Positions 38,720 to 51,799 of a stretch of 64,000 bases of DNA are shown here, piece by piece. The translations under genes and the position numbers were made by a program. Source of the stretch: Chrysoporthe austroafricana (Eukaryota > Ascomycota > Sordariomycetes > Diaporthales > Cryphonectriaceae); the NCBI GenBank assembly GCA_001051155.2, contig JYIP02000009.1, forward strand, positions 2,046,001 to 2,110,000, written 5' to 3'. Position 1 is the first letter of the stretch. Every line of letters begins with the position of its first letter. The notes under the pieces were generated by a model. The model made no database searches. It saw only the letters and a list, made by a program, of their open reading frames with translations, and had not been told where the DNA came from.

Positions 38720-38927
38720 TGATAGTAAATGTACTGAAATATATTATAAAATATAATTCTTTTAAAAAAGTAAATTACGTTAAAAGCCTATTAAGGCATT
38801 ATATAAGCCTCCCGGTAAGGGTATAGCATTTACTTAGTGAATTTATTGCGTATTTATTAAGGGATTTACTATAAATTTATTAAGCAAATCTATTATAAAT
38901 TTATTATGTCTATAGATTTTGCTATTA
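38720..38927 (-). repeat. 5' LTR of element D
   Basis: 208 bp, retains TG at its outer end; TSD ATTGC follows at 38,928-38,932. Confidence 0.92.
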
Positions 38928-41900
38928 ATTGCATTTTAATTAAAAGTTTTTATAAAAGAAATAGCTTAATAATAAAATCTTAGCTAATAGATTGCTAAAT
39001 TACTTCCGGAATAAGAAATAATTGAAATAGTTTATATGGCTTATAATATTCGATTTTGTTTTTCTTATAGCTATTATATTTTTATAAGATTGTTTCGATT
39101 TTTTTCTTTAATTCTGGAAAGTTCTAATATCTTTTAATTCTTTTATATATAGCTCTAATTCTTTAATAGCCGTATACGAATATACTATATATATTTTTGA
39201 TATATTCGTTTTGTTTTTCCGGGATTATATTTTCTAATTTCTTTTTATTATTGAAAATCTTAATAATCGTATTGAATTCCTTAATTTCGTTTATAAAATT
39301 GCTATTTTTATATTATTAAAAAATATTCTGGAACTCTTTAAGTTCTATATTTTAATAGTCTAATTATTTGCTAAGTATATTTGCTTTGCTATTCTCGGAT
39401 TCTTTGCAATAAATAATCTTTAAATCGAATTATAAAAGGAATTCCGCTTATTTAACTTATTATTTATTTAAGACTTTTATTATTATAAATATTATTAAGT
39501 TCTTATAGTCGGAATGTATTATAATTTAATATTTAGTTCTAATCAAATAATATTGTTATTTTTCAAATGTTTTTATAATTGCCATTAATTCCTTATCCGG
39601 AATGCTATAATTGAGTTTTAAGCTATTTAATTTCTTTAAAAAGTTGCTTACGATTTTAAAGCATCTTTAATCGTTTCGTTAATCAAGTTATTTCCCGAAT
39701 ATATAGTCTGATATATCGATTTCGATTTCAAATAGCTTATTTGAATCTGCTTTGCAAAATATAAGTTCTGATATAATTCGTTTTTTAATTTTGTTAAATG
39801 CTTTTTATGCTTTTTATATCTATTCGAATTTCTAATTTTTTTTCGTAAAATCCGTAAAAAAGCATATAATTTTATTATAATTTCGAATAAACTATTAATA
39901 AAAGTTAATATAGCCGAAAAATATTTTAATTTCTTTAATTTCTTTTAATATAAGCTATTCTTTTACTATTTAAACTTTATCTTTTTATATATTAATTTTA
40001 TTCGGTTTTATCGTATAACCAAAATAATTAATTTTCTATTAATAAAAATAATACTTGCTTAATTCAATTAAAAACTTATTATTTTGTAAAATCTAAAATA
40101 CTTATTATATATGCTATTTGTATAATTCAAGGTTTTTTAAGTAAATAAAAATATCGTTAAAATAAATAATAATAATAGTATTTAAATATTCGCGGAAAAC
40201 ATTATTAATTATTTCTTGGAATAATGCAAGCGTATTAATTAATCTAAAAAGTAAGATTATATATTCAAAATATCCGTAACGAGTCTTGAAAGCTATTTTC
40301 TAAATATTATCTTCTTTAATTCGGATATAATAATATCTTTCTTTGAGATCTAGCATAATAAACTAATTTATTCCTATTAATCGATTTCGCATTTCTTTTA
40401 TTAAAAGTAAAAGGTAACGATTCTTAATCGTAATATTATTAAGCTATCGGTAATCCATATAAAGTTATAATTTGCTGTTTTTCTTAAGTATAAATAGGAT
40501 TGAATATTTTGCGAATAATCGCGAATTCCGTATATAGCTTCTCTTTAAATTTTCGTTAATAAATTTTCTGAATGCTTCGAGTTTTGCTTAATCGAGCTTA
40601 TAAATAAAATAATTTTGCAATTTTATCTTTTCTTTTAATGGAATTTTATAATTAAAAAGGCCGTATTCTAGTAAACCGGTATTAAATTTCTTTTGTTATA
40701 GTTTCTTGAACTCGTAATATTCTTTTAATATATTTTCGAATTCAAATAATAGTCTTTTTTCGTTTTCTGAAATCTGGAAGAATAAAAAATACTATTAAGC
40801 GTACTTTGCTTTACTTGCTTCTTATTATTATTTTCGAAACTTAATTTCCAGTAATCTCGGGTATTTATTATATGCTAGCCCGAATTTTCGTCCGTAATCT
40901 TTTTATATTTATCGTTTTGAAAGCGGTATTTCTTTATAGTTTTATAGCTTATATAGCTTTATAACGCTTTGCGCTAGATTAGCTTTTTATTAATTGCTAA
41001 TCGCTTGAATTTCTGATTTGTTTTCAACTTATATTTATAAGTTTGAAATATTCGTAATCTTTCCCTATTTTCTAGCAAGTCCGTTTGCTTTAAAAGTATA
41101 TTTAAGCCTGTTTAAGCGTATATTCTTAATGCTATCCTTAATAATTAGGATTTTCCTTTTTCCGTTAATTATAACCCTTTTAGTAAATATAGCTTATTCT
41201 TATAAAATCTAGCTAATAATTTAATCGATTCGAAAATTATACTTTTTAAGCCAAAATATTCTTAAGATTAATTCGTATTATACTATATCTATAATATCGA
41301 AAATAGTATTTGTTATAAGGTTTTAAATTGAGATAAATAAGTAATTAATTTTTATATCGATTATATTAAAGTTATATATAATCGCTTTTCCTTTTATAAT
41401 ATTGAGTTTATAAGGATTTTTCTTTTGCGTTTAAAGAATTCGTTCCTTATTAACAATTTCTAGCAAAATGAAATTTCCTTATGCGCTGCTATTTAAAAGT
41501 GCGCTATATCGTTACCCGTTAATATATATATTTAATATAATATATTTCTCATTTTCTTTCGTTATTGTGCATAAAGACCTTATAATCCTAATCGGCTATT
41601 ATTACGTTATAAGCAATCCTTTCCTTTTGGAATATTCTGGGCCTCTTTTGCTATTTGCCTTACTAGCTTTCGCGCTTAGTTTTAGCCATATTGCTTTGCC
41701 TTTTCGGCTTTTTGCAATCGATATTATTCTTTAGCTTTATTTTGCATATAGATAGAATATGCTATAATATAGCATTATTCCTATATCGTTTTTCTTTGAA
41801 TGCATTTTTACGGATAATTATCGAATAATTTAATATAAGCATTATTATTCTTAATATGCAAAACCTTTCTATACTTTTTTCGGGATTCTATAATAAGTTA

Positions 41901-42709
41901 AATTAATTAATTTTATTCCTTAATTGGAAACTAATTATATTTAACTTTCTCATTAAAATATATCTATTAATTATAGTAAATATAGTATATCCAAGCAAGT
42001 TTATAATAATAAGGGTATAAATGACTAATTTTTTTATTTTCTTGAAATTTGTATCCGTTATTTTAGAACGGAATACTTTAAAAGAGTTCTTATAATATAA
42101 GCTTGTAAATAAAGTATTTAATTTTTATATGCTTAAATATTTAGCTATTTTGCTTTAATCGTTCTTATTTTGTATATTAAGTAATTATTTTTTTTATTTC
42201 CGTATTAAATTCTTTTCCAAGCGTAAAAGTTAATAAGTTATCTAATTGCTTATTTTGCAATACTATTTTTTCGAATATAGCATTCAATATAAGTATTTCC
42301 ATTTCTTAAATACTGAATTCCTCTTCTACTATTGCGTCCTATTATTATTTGAAATAGTAATCTAAAGAAAATCTTTTTAAGTTTTCTTCTTTAATATCTA
42401 AAGAGTTGCTTGAATAATCGGAATTACTATTATTTATAGCCGTATCGTAAATAGGGCTTTTTTTTCTTATAGCGAATTGCTTTTATTTTTTAAGTTTTCG
42501 TAAGAATTATCTTAAACTTTCTTTTGCCGAGAAATGCAATAAGCAATAATCCTAATAGCAAGCTATTTAGCCTATGCTGCTATAATTAAAGTTTGCTATT
42601 TATTCCGGTAGAATATTATTGCTTAGCTAATTGGGTTTTTATTGCTAAGCAATATTAATTTATCTTTCCAGGATTAGTTTCCAATTTCGTTTCTTCTTTT
42701 CCTAATAAT

Positions 42710-43560
42710 AATTGCATGCGATATAGCCTTTCTTACCGCAATTATAGCAAGTAATTCCCTTATATTGCTCCCGTATAAAAGTATCCAGTTCTATAAATTT
42801 AATATATATTATACTTAAATAAGCCGTATTATTCCGAGTTTTCTGCTAGAATTTGCGCTTTCCTGAATTAAATTAATATTTCGGAACGCTATTATAGTTC
42901 TTTTATCATTATTAGCGCTGCTTATAAAATCAATTATCAATACGAACTGCTTTATTAATAAATTCGCTAAGTTTTTCGGATTAGTTTTCCTTATAAAGTT
43001 CGTCTTTAACTTTTTCTTTAAGTCTTGCATAATAGGCATTTATAAAGGATTTGTTTTCGTAATCGAAATAAGCGATAATTTATCTGAACTTAGCCGTATA
43101 GTTTGCGGCTAAACCGGTTTATCGAAATGTTTTTAATTGCCGTATTGCAATACGTCTCTTATCCGGATTTCTAAAAATCTTAATAAAGGCCGATTCAAAA
43201 TTGGTATAGCGCTGAAAAATGCGCTTAATATTTTCAGAACGGAAATCCTCGTTATTATTTAGATAATTACGGAAAGTTAGCTTTTACTATTAAAAGGCCG
43301 TTCTTTTAAAGCAGCTTCTCGCGAAATCGATTTTGTCGTAAGTAATCCTGAATTAAACGCTATAATATTTGAAATAAGCTTTGAATTAAGTTAAGAAAGC
43401 CTGGAAGTCTTTTCGAATGTTTTTATAAAGCTTAAGCTTATTAAGCTTGAAAGCTTTAGCTTATTAAAAAGCATTAAAGCGGAAAATTTCGTTCTTAACT
43501 TCTTTAAGCTGCTAGTATAGGGCTATATTTTATTATTAAAGCTATTCGTTAATAAAAATA
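42710..43560 (-). pseudogene. gag: gag of element B
   Basis: Capsid region read down from about 43,560. The CCHC knuckle at 42,711-42,755 reads CYNCGKKGYIACNY (His and last Cys to Tyr). Block order is as in F and A. RIP stops are present. Confidence 0.82.
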
Positions 43561-43681
43561 ATTAGGGCTTTTTCCTGAAAAGCTTAGTTATTAAAAAAAA
43601 ATAAGATTTAAAGCCCTATTATATTTCCGGTATTATTCAAAAAGTATATATTAAACCGTTCTTAAATAAGAATCGTAAAAA

Positions 43682-43904
43682 TATTATAAACGCAATAATA
43701 ATCTTAAGATAAACTGTAAAATCAAAAGGGTTTATATTAGCAAGAGCGGTATTAAATATAGCCTTAAATACCGGAAACTTATTTAATAAATATTTGCAAT
43801 ATTTACAAGCTTATGCGGCTATTACTGGAATATATAATAGGGTTCAAATAATATTTAGATTTACGACTAAAGAGCTATAATATTCTATTTAGCAAATATC
43901 CTAT
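43682..43904 (-). repeat. 5' LTR of element B, left part
   Basis: 223 bp matching the start of 26176-26612. It ends at CCTAT (43,900-43,904), the TSD of element C; the rest of this LTR is at 62,053-62,266. Confidence 0.9.
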
Positions 43905-44348
43905 TATTGTAAACGCTATAGCAATCCTAAGATATACTATAGGGTTAAAAGGTTTATACTAGCAAGAACGGTACTAAGTATAAGCTTTGAATACTGAAAT
44001 ACGATTTACTGAATATCGCAATATTTATAAATCTTGAATAACTATTAATAGCGAAATCCAATTAATACTTAGATTGATAACTGAAAAGCTATTATTATCT
44101 ATCTAATAAATATCTGGTCTTTATATATCCGGCTTTTCAATATAGGATTACCGGCTCATTAAGTAAGCTAATAAGCCTAGCTTGCCGGCTTATTTGGTAA
44201 TCCAATAATCCTTATCTTATTTAATTTTAACTTTAGTTTATATAAGCATTTATCGGGTTTTGTAATTAAGCTTGAAATTCCCAGCACTGAATGGGCTATT
44301 TGAGTAGCTTTAATGCCGTATCCTAGTTCTGTATATTAGCTTATAATA
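43905..44348 (-). repeat. 3' LTR of element C
   Basis: 444 bp, identical length to 61604-62047. It contains clustered GGTAATCC/GGATTACC-type words. Confidence 0.92.
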
Positions 44349-44439
44349 TTATTTCCTATCTTATTGGTTAATATCTTTATCAATTTCTGTAAGCTTCCCT
44401 AGTTTTTCTTATTACTTATTGTGCTTTCTTGATTAGGAT

Positions 44440-45031
44440 ATCGAATAGAGTGCAAAAGAATTGTTCGCTTAAGACTTAGCGTCGCAATTCTCTTTTAGAG
44501 GCGATTCTTCAATATGCTATTCAAATGCTTTCCTGTTCGTTTTGTAAGGGTTACAGTATTTCGATTTGCCAGGTTTCCGAATAGGATTCCTTTTATTATT
44601 CGGAATGCGTACGGCTTAATCGTTTCCGTTACGATATATTGAGCGTTATTCCTAATGAATTGCGTAAGATAGTTTACTATTATAAAAAACTGGAAGATAA
44701 ATTGGAAGCGGCAAAAGAGAAAGTTTTTCGCTTTTAATGCTAAAAGCATATATAGTATAAGAAGATAATGCAAGCCGTTTGTTAGGGGATTAATAATATA
44801 AAAGAGTTAAAAAGACTAGAAGCCGAAAAGGCCGAAAAAGAGCGTCGTAAGGCCGAGGCCGAGCGTTATGCTATAAAGCCTTTCGTTCTTGAAGGTCCTT
44901 TTCCTGAGAGTTTCGATTTTGAGGCTGCTTTGCAGCAGTTTGGTTCCGAAATTGATTAGTCTATTGCTATTTCAGAGGTTAAGCCCGAAAATGCAGCTAG
45001 TTTTTCTAATATTAACTATCCTTCTAGTTAA
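44440..45031 (+). pseudogene. Opposite-strand Cys-cluster/coiled-coil ORF of element C
   Basis: The best preserved Cys cluster of the four copies: RRNSLLEAILQYAIQMLSC then SFCKGYSISIC, then DSFYYSECVRLNRFRYD. Coiled coil KKLEDKLEAAKEKVFRF and KRLEAEKAEKERRKAEAER follows, then FDFEAALQQFGSEID. Stops sit at Gln-like positions; the terminal TAA is at 45,029-45,031. It is antisense to C gag-pol. Confidence 0.75.
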
Positions 45032-48000
45032 CTAGTAAGTCTTTTTAACTAGTCGTTCCTTTATTCTAATACCGAATGCTAATTAGTAATAACATTTTAT
45101 TATTTGCAGTTTTTGCTTAACTAATTGCGGATTTCTTTTTACTAGTATAAATTTGCTTGTACTAGCATTGTAATAAGCTTTCTGATTGGGCTATTCGACT
45201 AGTTAGTCTGTTTTATTGGGAGAATTTTTGTATTCTAGTAGCTGCTTTTTCCCAGTAAACCTGGAATGCTTATTTCGCGTTAGCCAAGTTCTTAATTGGT
45301 TCCCAATTATTTTCGTTTAAGTAATATCCTTTCTACTTAATTAGATATTCTCTGTAATTTATTAGTTTTCGATACTTAAAAATTCGTTTTATTTCGTATT
45401 CTAGTTTGTTGCTTTTTACTTATATTATATTATCTGTTTCGGCTATTTTAAATATAAGTTTAAGAAACGAAATGTAAAAAACCGGATAGATTTTCATTCT
45501 GTAAAATAATGCAAATTCAAAATTAATATCTGAGATTTTCCTTAGAACTTTGAATAATCCGAATTTCTTATAATCTAGCGAGTAAAAAGGTCTGGTTATT
45601 TTGATATATTCTTTTTGTCGAACGAGGTAAACTTTATTTCCCTCTTGTAGAATTAGTCTTTCAATTCTTTTGGAATTGGTATATTGGGTTATTTTTTCTT
45701 ATACAAATTTTAGTTCTTCTTATAATTCTTTTTATACTTTTTTAATTTTCTTAATTCGTTTCTTTGCCGCTTTCGCATTTATTCTTAATAATTCGTTATA
45801 ATAGGCTATCGGATTATAGCCGTACAATATATAAAATAATAATTTTTTTATTATACTTATATTTGCGCTATTATATACGAATTATATTAAAGGTAATAAG
45901 TTAACCCAATTATTTTATTCGTAATTTATATAATGCTATAAATATTATTTAACGATCTGGTTCGTTCGTTCTATTTATTTGTCTATTTGTAAGTAAAATG
46001 CTATAAATATTTTTTATTGCGTTCCGAATAATTTTATAAATGAAATCCAAAAATTTAATACGAATTTCTTATTTTTATCGGAAATAATTTCTTTAAGCAT
46101 GCTATAATTGGCTATAACTATTCTTAAGAATATATATACGAGATCTTTTGCTATGCTGCTTTCCTTATACGGAAGGAAATAAATATATTTGCTTAATTTA
46201 TAAACTATTATTAGAATACTATTATATTGCATTTTAATTAAGGGTTCTCGTAAGAAAAGTAGTTTAATAATGAAATTTTAGCTAATAGATTGCTAAACTG
46301 CTTCTGGAATAAGAAATGATTAGAGCAGCCTATAGGGTTTATAATATTCAATTTTATTCTTCTTATAATTATTGCATTTTTGTAAGATTTTCTCAATCCT
46401 TTTCCTTAATCCTAAAAAGTTCCAATATCTTTTAATTCTTTCGTATATAGCTCTAATTCCTTAATAGCTATATATTAGTATGCTATATATATTTCGGATA
46501 TATTCGTCCTGTTTCTTAAAGGTTATATTTTTTAGTCTTTTCTTGTTATTGCTAATTTTGATAATTATATCGAGTTCTTTAATTTCGTTTACAAAGCTGC
46601 TATTTTTATCTTGCCGAAAGATATTTTGGAATTCTTTTAGCTCTATGCTTTAATAATCCGTTCGTTTGCTAAATATATTTGCTCTGTTATTTTCGGATCT
46701 TTTATAATGGACGATTTTTAAATCGAATTGCGAGAGGAATTCTGCTTATCTGATTTGTTATTTGTTCAAGATTTTTATAGTTATAAACGTTATCAGGTTT
46801 TTGTAGTCCGAATGCATTATAATTTAGTATTTGGTTCCGATTAAGTATTGTTACTATTTTTCGAATGCTTTGACAATTGCTATTAATTCCTTATTTGGAA
46901 TGCTATAATTGAGTTCTGGGCCGTTTAACTTTTTTGAGAAATTGCTTATAATCTTGAGATAACTTTGATTGTCTTGTTAGCCTAGTTATCCGCCGAATAC
47001 GTAATTTGATATATCGGTTTCGATTTCGAAAAGTTTCTCTGGATTTGTTTCGCAAAGAATTAGTTCTAACGTAATTCGTTTTTTGATTTTGTCAAATGCT
47101 TTCTATATTTTAAGGGTCTATTCGAATTTTCGGTCTTTTTTCGTAAAGTTTGTAAGAAGGTATGCGATCTTATTATAATTTCGGATAAATTGTCAGTAGA
47201 AATTGGCATATCCGAAAAATATTCTAATATCCTTAATATTCTCTAATATAAGCTATTCCCGTACTGCTTTGATTTTATCTTCTTATATACTAATCTGTCC
47301 TAGCTTGATAATATAGCTAAAGTAATTGACTTTTTATTAATGAAAATAGCATTTGCTAAGTTCGATTAAGAGTTTATTATCTTATAGTATTTGGAATACT
47401 TTGTATACGTATTATTTGTATAATCCGAGATTTTTGGAAAAGATAAGGATATTATCGAAATAGATAATAATAGTAATATTTAGGAATTCGCGAAAGATAT
47501 AATTGATTATTTCTTGGAAAAATATTAATACATTTATAAGTCCGAAAGGCATAATTACGTATTCGTAATATCCGTATTATATTCTGAAAGCTGTTTTTCA
47601 GATATCGTTTTCCTTAATTCGGATATAGTAATATCTTTCTTTGAAGTTAAGCATTATAAACTATTTTGTTCCTATTAATCGGTTTCTCATTTCGTTTGCT
47701 AAAAGTAATAAGTATCGATTCTTAATCGTAATATCGTTAAGTTGCCAGTAATTTATATAAAATCGTAGCTTGCTATTCTTTCTGGGTATAAATAGGATTG
47801 GGTATTTTGCGAATAATCGCGATAGTCGGATATAGCCTTTTTTCAGGTTTTTGTCGATATATTCCTTGAGTATTTCGAGTTTTATTTCGTTAAGTCCGTA
47901 AATAGGGTAGAACTTTGGCTGAATTCTTTCTTTCAGTAGAATTTCGTAATCGTAAAGGCTATATTCCGGTAAACTGGTATCAAATTTCCTTTGCTATAGT

Positions 48001-48435
48001 TTCTTGAATTTGTAATATTCTTTTGGTACGTTTTTGAATTCTGGTAACGGTCTTTCCTTATTTTCTGAGATTTGGAAGAATAAAAAGTACTGTTAAGCGT
48101 ATTTTGCCTCGCTTGCTTTCTATTATTATTTTTAGAGCTTAACTTTCAGTAATCTCGGGTGCTTATTATATGCTAGCCCGAACTTTTGCTTATTATTCCT
48201 TTATATTTGCTATTTCGGAAGCAGTATTTCCTTATAGTCCTATAGTCTATATAGCTTTATAACGCTTTGCGCTAAATTAGTCTTTTGCTAATTGCTAATC
48301 GCTCGAATTCTTAATCCGTCTTTAACTTATATTAATAGGTTCGGGATTTCCGTAACCCTTCCTTATCGTTTGGTAAGTACTTCTGCTTTAAGGGTATATC
48401 TAAGCTTATTTGAATGTACGTTTCTAATACTGTTT

Positions 48436-48642
48436 TGATAGCAAAACCCATAGACGAGGTGAATTCATAATGGATTCGCCTGGTAAATCTATAGTGAATC
48501 CCTTAGTAAATACGCAATAAATTCACTAAGTAAATGCCATACCTTTACCGGGGGGCTTATATAATGCCCTGACATACTTTTAGCGTAATTCACTTTCTGA
48601 AAGAACTATGCTTCATAATATATTTCAGTACGTTTACTATCA
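48436..48642 (+). repeat. 5' LTR of element E
   Basis: 207 bp, keeps TG..CA ends and more C/G than its partner at 58857-59063. Confidence 0.93.
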
Positions 48643-48850
48643 ATTAATAGCTACGTTTTGTACGCCTTTGCTGCATAATCGGGTTTCGATTATCGGCTTT
48701 ATAAAGTAACGGCTTCTATAGGAATATCGGTCCTGTAAGATAACGGCTTTTATAGAAATATCGGCTCTATAAAGTATCGGTTCCTGTAAGAATATCGGTC
48801 CTGTAAGATATCGGCTTTTGTAAAAATAGCGTTCCTATAAGAGATATTAC
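48643..48850 (+). repeat. Leader hairpin and tandem repeats of element E
   Basis: A hairpin ATAATCG-GGTTT-CGATTAT (7-bp perfect stem) near 48,677-48,695 is followed by about five degenerate modules of roughly 30 bp built from CGGCTTCTATAGGAATAT and CGGTCCTGTAAGATA. It lies between the 5' LTR and gag, where packaging, priming or translation signals would be expected. The role is unknown. Confidence 0.72.
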
Positions 48851-48899
48851 AATCATTTATCGATAATTTATCGCCAATTTACTATAGCAATTACCGGCA

Positions 48900-51750
48900 A
48901 TAACGTTTTACTACCGCGGCTTATCGATTATATCGAGATCAAGCATCCTGCCCAAATATACAAATTCATATAAGCTTTGAACGATCCTGAAAGGAAGGAT
49001 TGGGTTATATCGGATATTAAAATCTTTTTCGAAATCGCATACGCTTTCGTTAACTGGAAACTTTTGGCCGATCGATATGAAAAAGCGAAATAAAACCCTA
49101 AAGAAACCAATGCATTTTTGCAAAAAGCAAAAGCATAAGTAGTTAAGCAAGAATAGCTTTTATTGCTTAAATAATAGATTTAAGAGGGAAAAAGGTCGAA
49201 TTTCGGTAAGAATTTATTTCAGTAAATAGGAAAGAATAATATATTCTGAGAAGATTTTTCCAAATATTGCAAACTTTAACAGTTTGCTGAAACGATAACG
49301 GAAGAAAAGCGATAATAAGTACTTATAGAAATAAACGAAAACAAGAATACCTTTTGACTTGATAATCCAGAAAATCCGTTAGAAAAATTGGCTTAATAAT
49401 AGTTTATCGAAAATCGAAAGTATTATATGCTTGAATATATTAATACTAATAGCGGAATTAAATATATTTATCCATTACGATATTCGACCGAAAATTTAAA
49501 TTCCAGATTTATTAATAAATCCGGAAATTCTTTAGCTATAGTAAGAAGAATAGATAAAAGCAAAAGAAAATAACTAATTCCAAGAAATAGGCATATTTCT
49601 TTCTTCCTAATAGGAACCCAGAATCGGAATGCTTTTAAATAAGGTTCCATTACAGCTATTCCGACTAACTTTATAAACTTTATAGCAAAAGGCATATTAA
49701 TGCTTTAATCGGGTTTATCGGATTATCTATAGCTTTTCGGGAAAGAAAACTATAAGGAAAAAAGACTGGATAAGGGAAAATCGGATAATTGCATTACTAT
49801 CTTTCAGAAATATCCGACCCTTTCTTTCCCAGTTATTAGCCTATTAAATCAATTTTTGCAGCAACCCGAAATGAAAGCAATTTACTAAAACGGCTTTATT
49901 TCGGAAAAGGCAGTATGCATTAGGTTTAAGAAAATATTCCGATTGCAATAAGCTTTTAATATACAAGCGTTTTAATCGGAATTTACTAAAGAACCCTTTC
50001 CCATTTCGGCCGCGAAATATTATACTAGCGATAGATATCGCTTTACCAGATTGGCATTTCTTAATACTAGAGAATATATCCGGCAAATATTTATATTAAA
50101 GGCAAGAAGTTAATTAGATTAAAGATTATTTTCGGGTTCCGAGCTAAATATTGAAATTAACCCTAATTTCCAAGAAAAACTAATCGGTAAGCTAGATAAA
50201 TTACCGGATTTATCGGATTTTAGCAATAATAAGAGTAATAATTCTCGAAATCTATTATTCGGCTATAAGCAATCCAAAGATCCCCGAATATATCGATTTA
50301 ATTTATTTAAACTTATAGCATTATTTGTTAGTATTAATAAGGAATTTAAGGATATAATTATAAGGCAATTCCGACTTTACGAGAATTAGAACGATTATAC
50401 TAATTTAATAATTATATTTATTATAAATAGCAAAATTACTATTTGGAAAGACTTTTAAGCCTTTATAAACCGGTATGAAATATATATAGCTAGAAATGCA
50501 AAATGTATTAAATATTTCAGCTTCTATTTACCCGCTTGCTTAGCTGGAATAGCATATACTTGGTTTTATTTTATATTATTCTTTTAAAAGCGTAAGGACT
50601 TTATTTTACGTAAGCATAATTGGAGCTAGTAAAAGAAGTAATTGAAAAGAAATTTCTTTATATTATAGAAAACCGCAAAAAACTTGCTAAACGCTTAATA
50701 ATATTCCAGGAAAAATATACGAAACAATTGCAATATTCTGGAATTTACTTATTATATTTATCGATTTATTAAGCTAGCCGAATACCCAAATTCGTATTTA
50801 GCTAGAAATATTTAGGATTGGATCGATAAAGAATTAATAGCTAAACATTTCGATAGACTTAATCGAAATAAGGATGCGAAGGATTTCGAAAAATATTTCA
50901 AAACGAAACAAAAGATATAGCATATCCTCGAATCAGACTGCGTAATAAAACCATTTCGTAAACCCGCATAACCGGTACGGAAAATTATATAATCGGCTGC
51001 TAATCTTCCCAATATTAATATTCATTTCCCAGCCAATATATTCTTAGGATACTCTGGAAGATTCAAGTTTCAAGGACTTAAATATTTATCCTGCCCGATA
51101 AGGACGTTTAACCAGCCAAATCTATCCAAAAGTACTGGATATATTCTGGAATACGAATTCCGAAAGCTCTTACTAAAATAATAGCGAAAGCTAATAAATA
51201 TTCGGAACTAATTACGAAAACGGATAGCCAGATAATAAAACGTTTTTAGTATAGCTAGGAAGATATTAACCAATATTATAAATAATAGCAAAAGTTCAAT
51301 TTCAAAAAATCGAAATTTCCAATCGCGCTTTTATTATCGATTTATACGAAAAGATGCTAAAAGACGTTTTGTTCAGTCAATTCTAGCAAATTTCAATATC
51401 GATAACAGAAAATTGCAATATAATCCAGATAAAGAAAATAAGCTAGCTCGAGAAGGCTATTTCTCTGTAAATAACGATCTATTTATAGCGGATAACGATA
51501 AATAAGATAAAGAGACTGAAAATAGCGAAAACCTATAGAAGCAAGAAAACGAGTTGGAAGAATAAGCTAATAAAGAAAACGTAATAATCGAAAACGATAT
51601 CTGGATTTTTCGAGCTAAAGAAGTAAAATTATCGGTAGACGAAAGCATATTCCATATTAAATACCCTATATAACTATCCAGTTAGCTATAGAATTTTCCT
51701 AAAATCGATATATAGAAAAGAGAAATCTTGGGATATAATATTCCTATACT
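48900..51750 (+). pseudogene. gag: gag of element E
   Basis: One register near the start gives LPRLIDYIEIKHPAQIYKFI, a stop in place of Gln, then DPERKDWVISDIKIFFEIAY. Farther on (about 50,400-51,050) comes a capsid-like block ending CLAGIAYTWFYF, the shape of the gypsy gag core. Stops TAA/TAG are frequent and mostly fit Gln. No CCHC knuckle is clear. The region is longer than gag of the A/B/C/F family. Confidence 0.72.
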
Positions 51751-51799
51751 TATAGTCAAGCCTTATTAGAGCAGCAGCTATATATACGCAAGAGCTGCA

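Larger units (their letters stand above)
28299..38927 (-). mobile_element. 10.6-kb Ty3/gypsy retrotransposon 'D' with extra 3' ORF, nested in B
   Basis: 10,629 bp. LTRs 28299-28506 and 38720-38927 are both 208 bp (TAATAGTAAACG / TGATAGTAAATG .. GCTATTA). TSD ATTGC is perfect (28,294-28,298; 38,928-38,932) inside B integrase. Minus-strand order: 5' LTR, leader with hairpin and tandem repeats, gag, protease, RT, RNase H, integrase, chromodomain-like end, extra ORF, 3' LTR. It is the same family as E (10,628 bp) in opposite orientation. Confidence 0.94.
27380..41540 (-). pseudogene. pol: pol of element B, integrase cut by element D
   Basis: Read downward. Protease near 41,515-41,470 shows LLNSSA (from LLDSGA). 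RT is about 40,600-39,780; its catalytic box near 40,180 reads YFND. RNase H is about 39,700-39,300. Integrase starts near 39,060 and continues at 28,293-27,700 after D (28,299-38,927, TSD ATTGC). The chromodomain is near 27,480-27,390 (LIK*KR-type end). The two halves join at an ATTGC site that is uninterrupted in element A (near 13,236). Multiple stops. Confidence 0.83.

Noticed and set aside
28299..38927. Reading D as two solo LTRs around unrelated DNA
   Set aside because: TSD ATTGC, equal LTR length and a complete gag-pol order identical to E show a single element.
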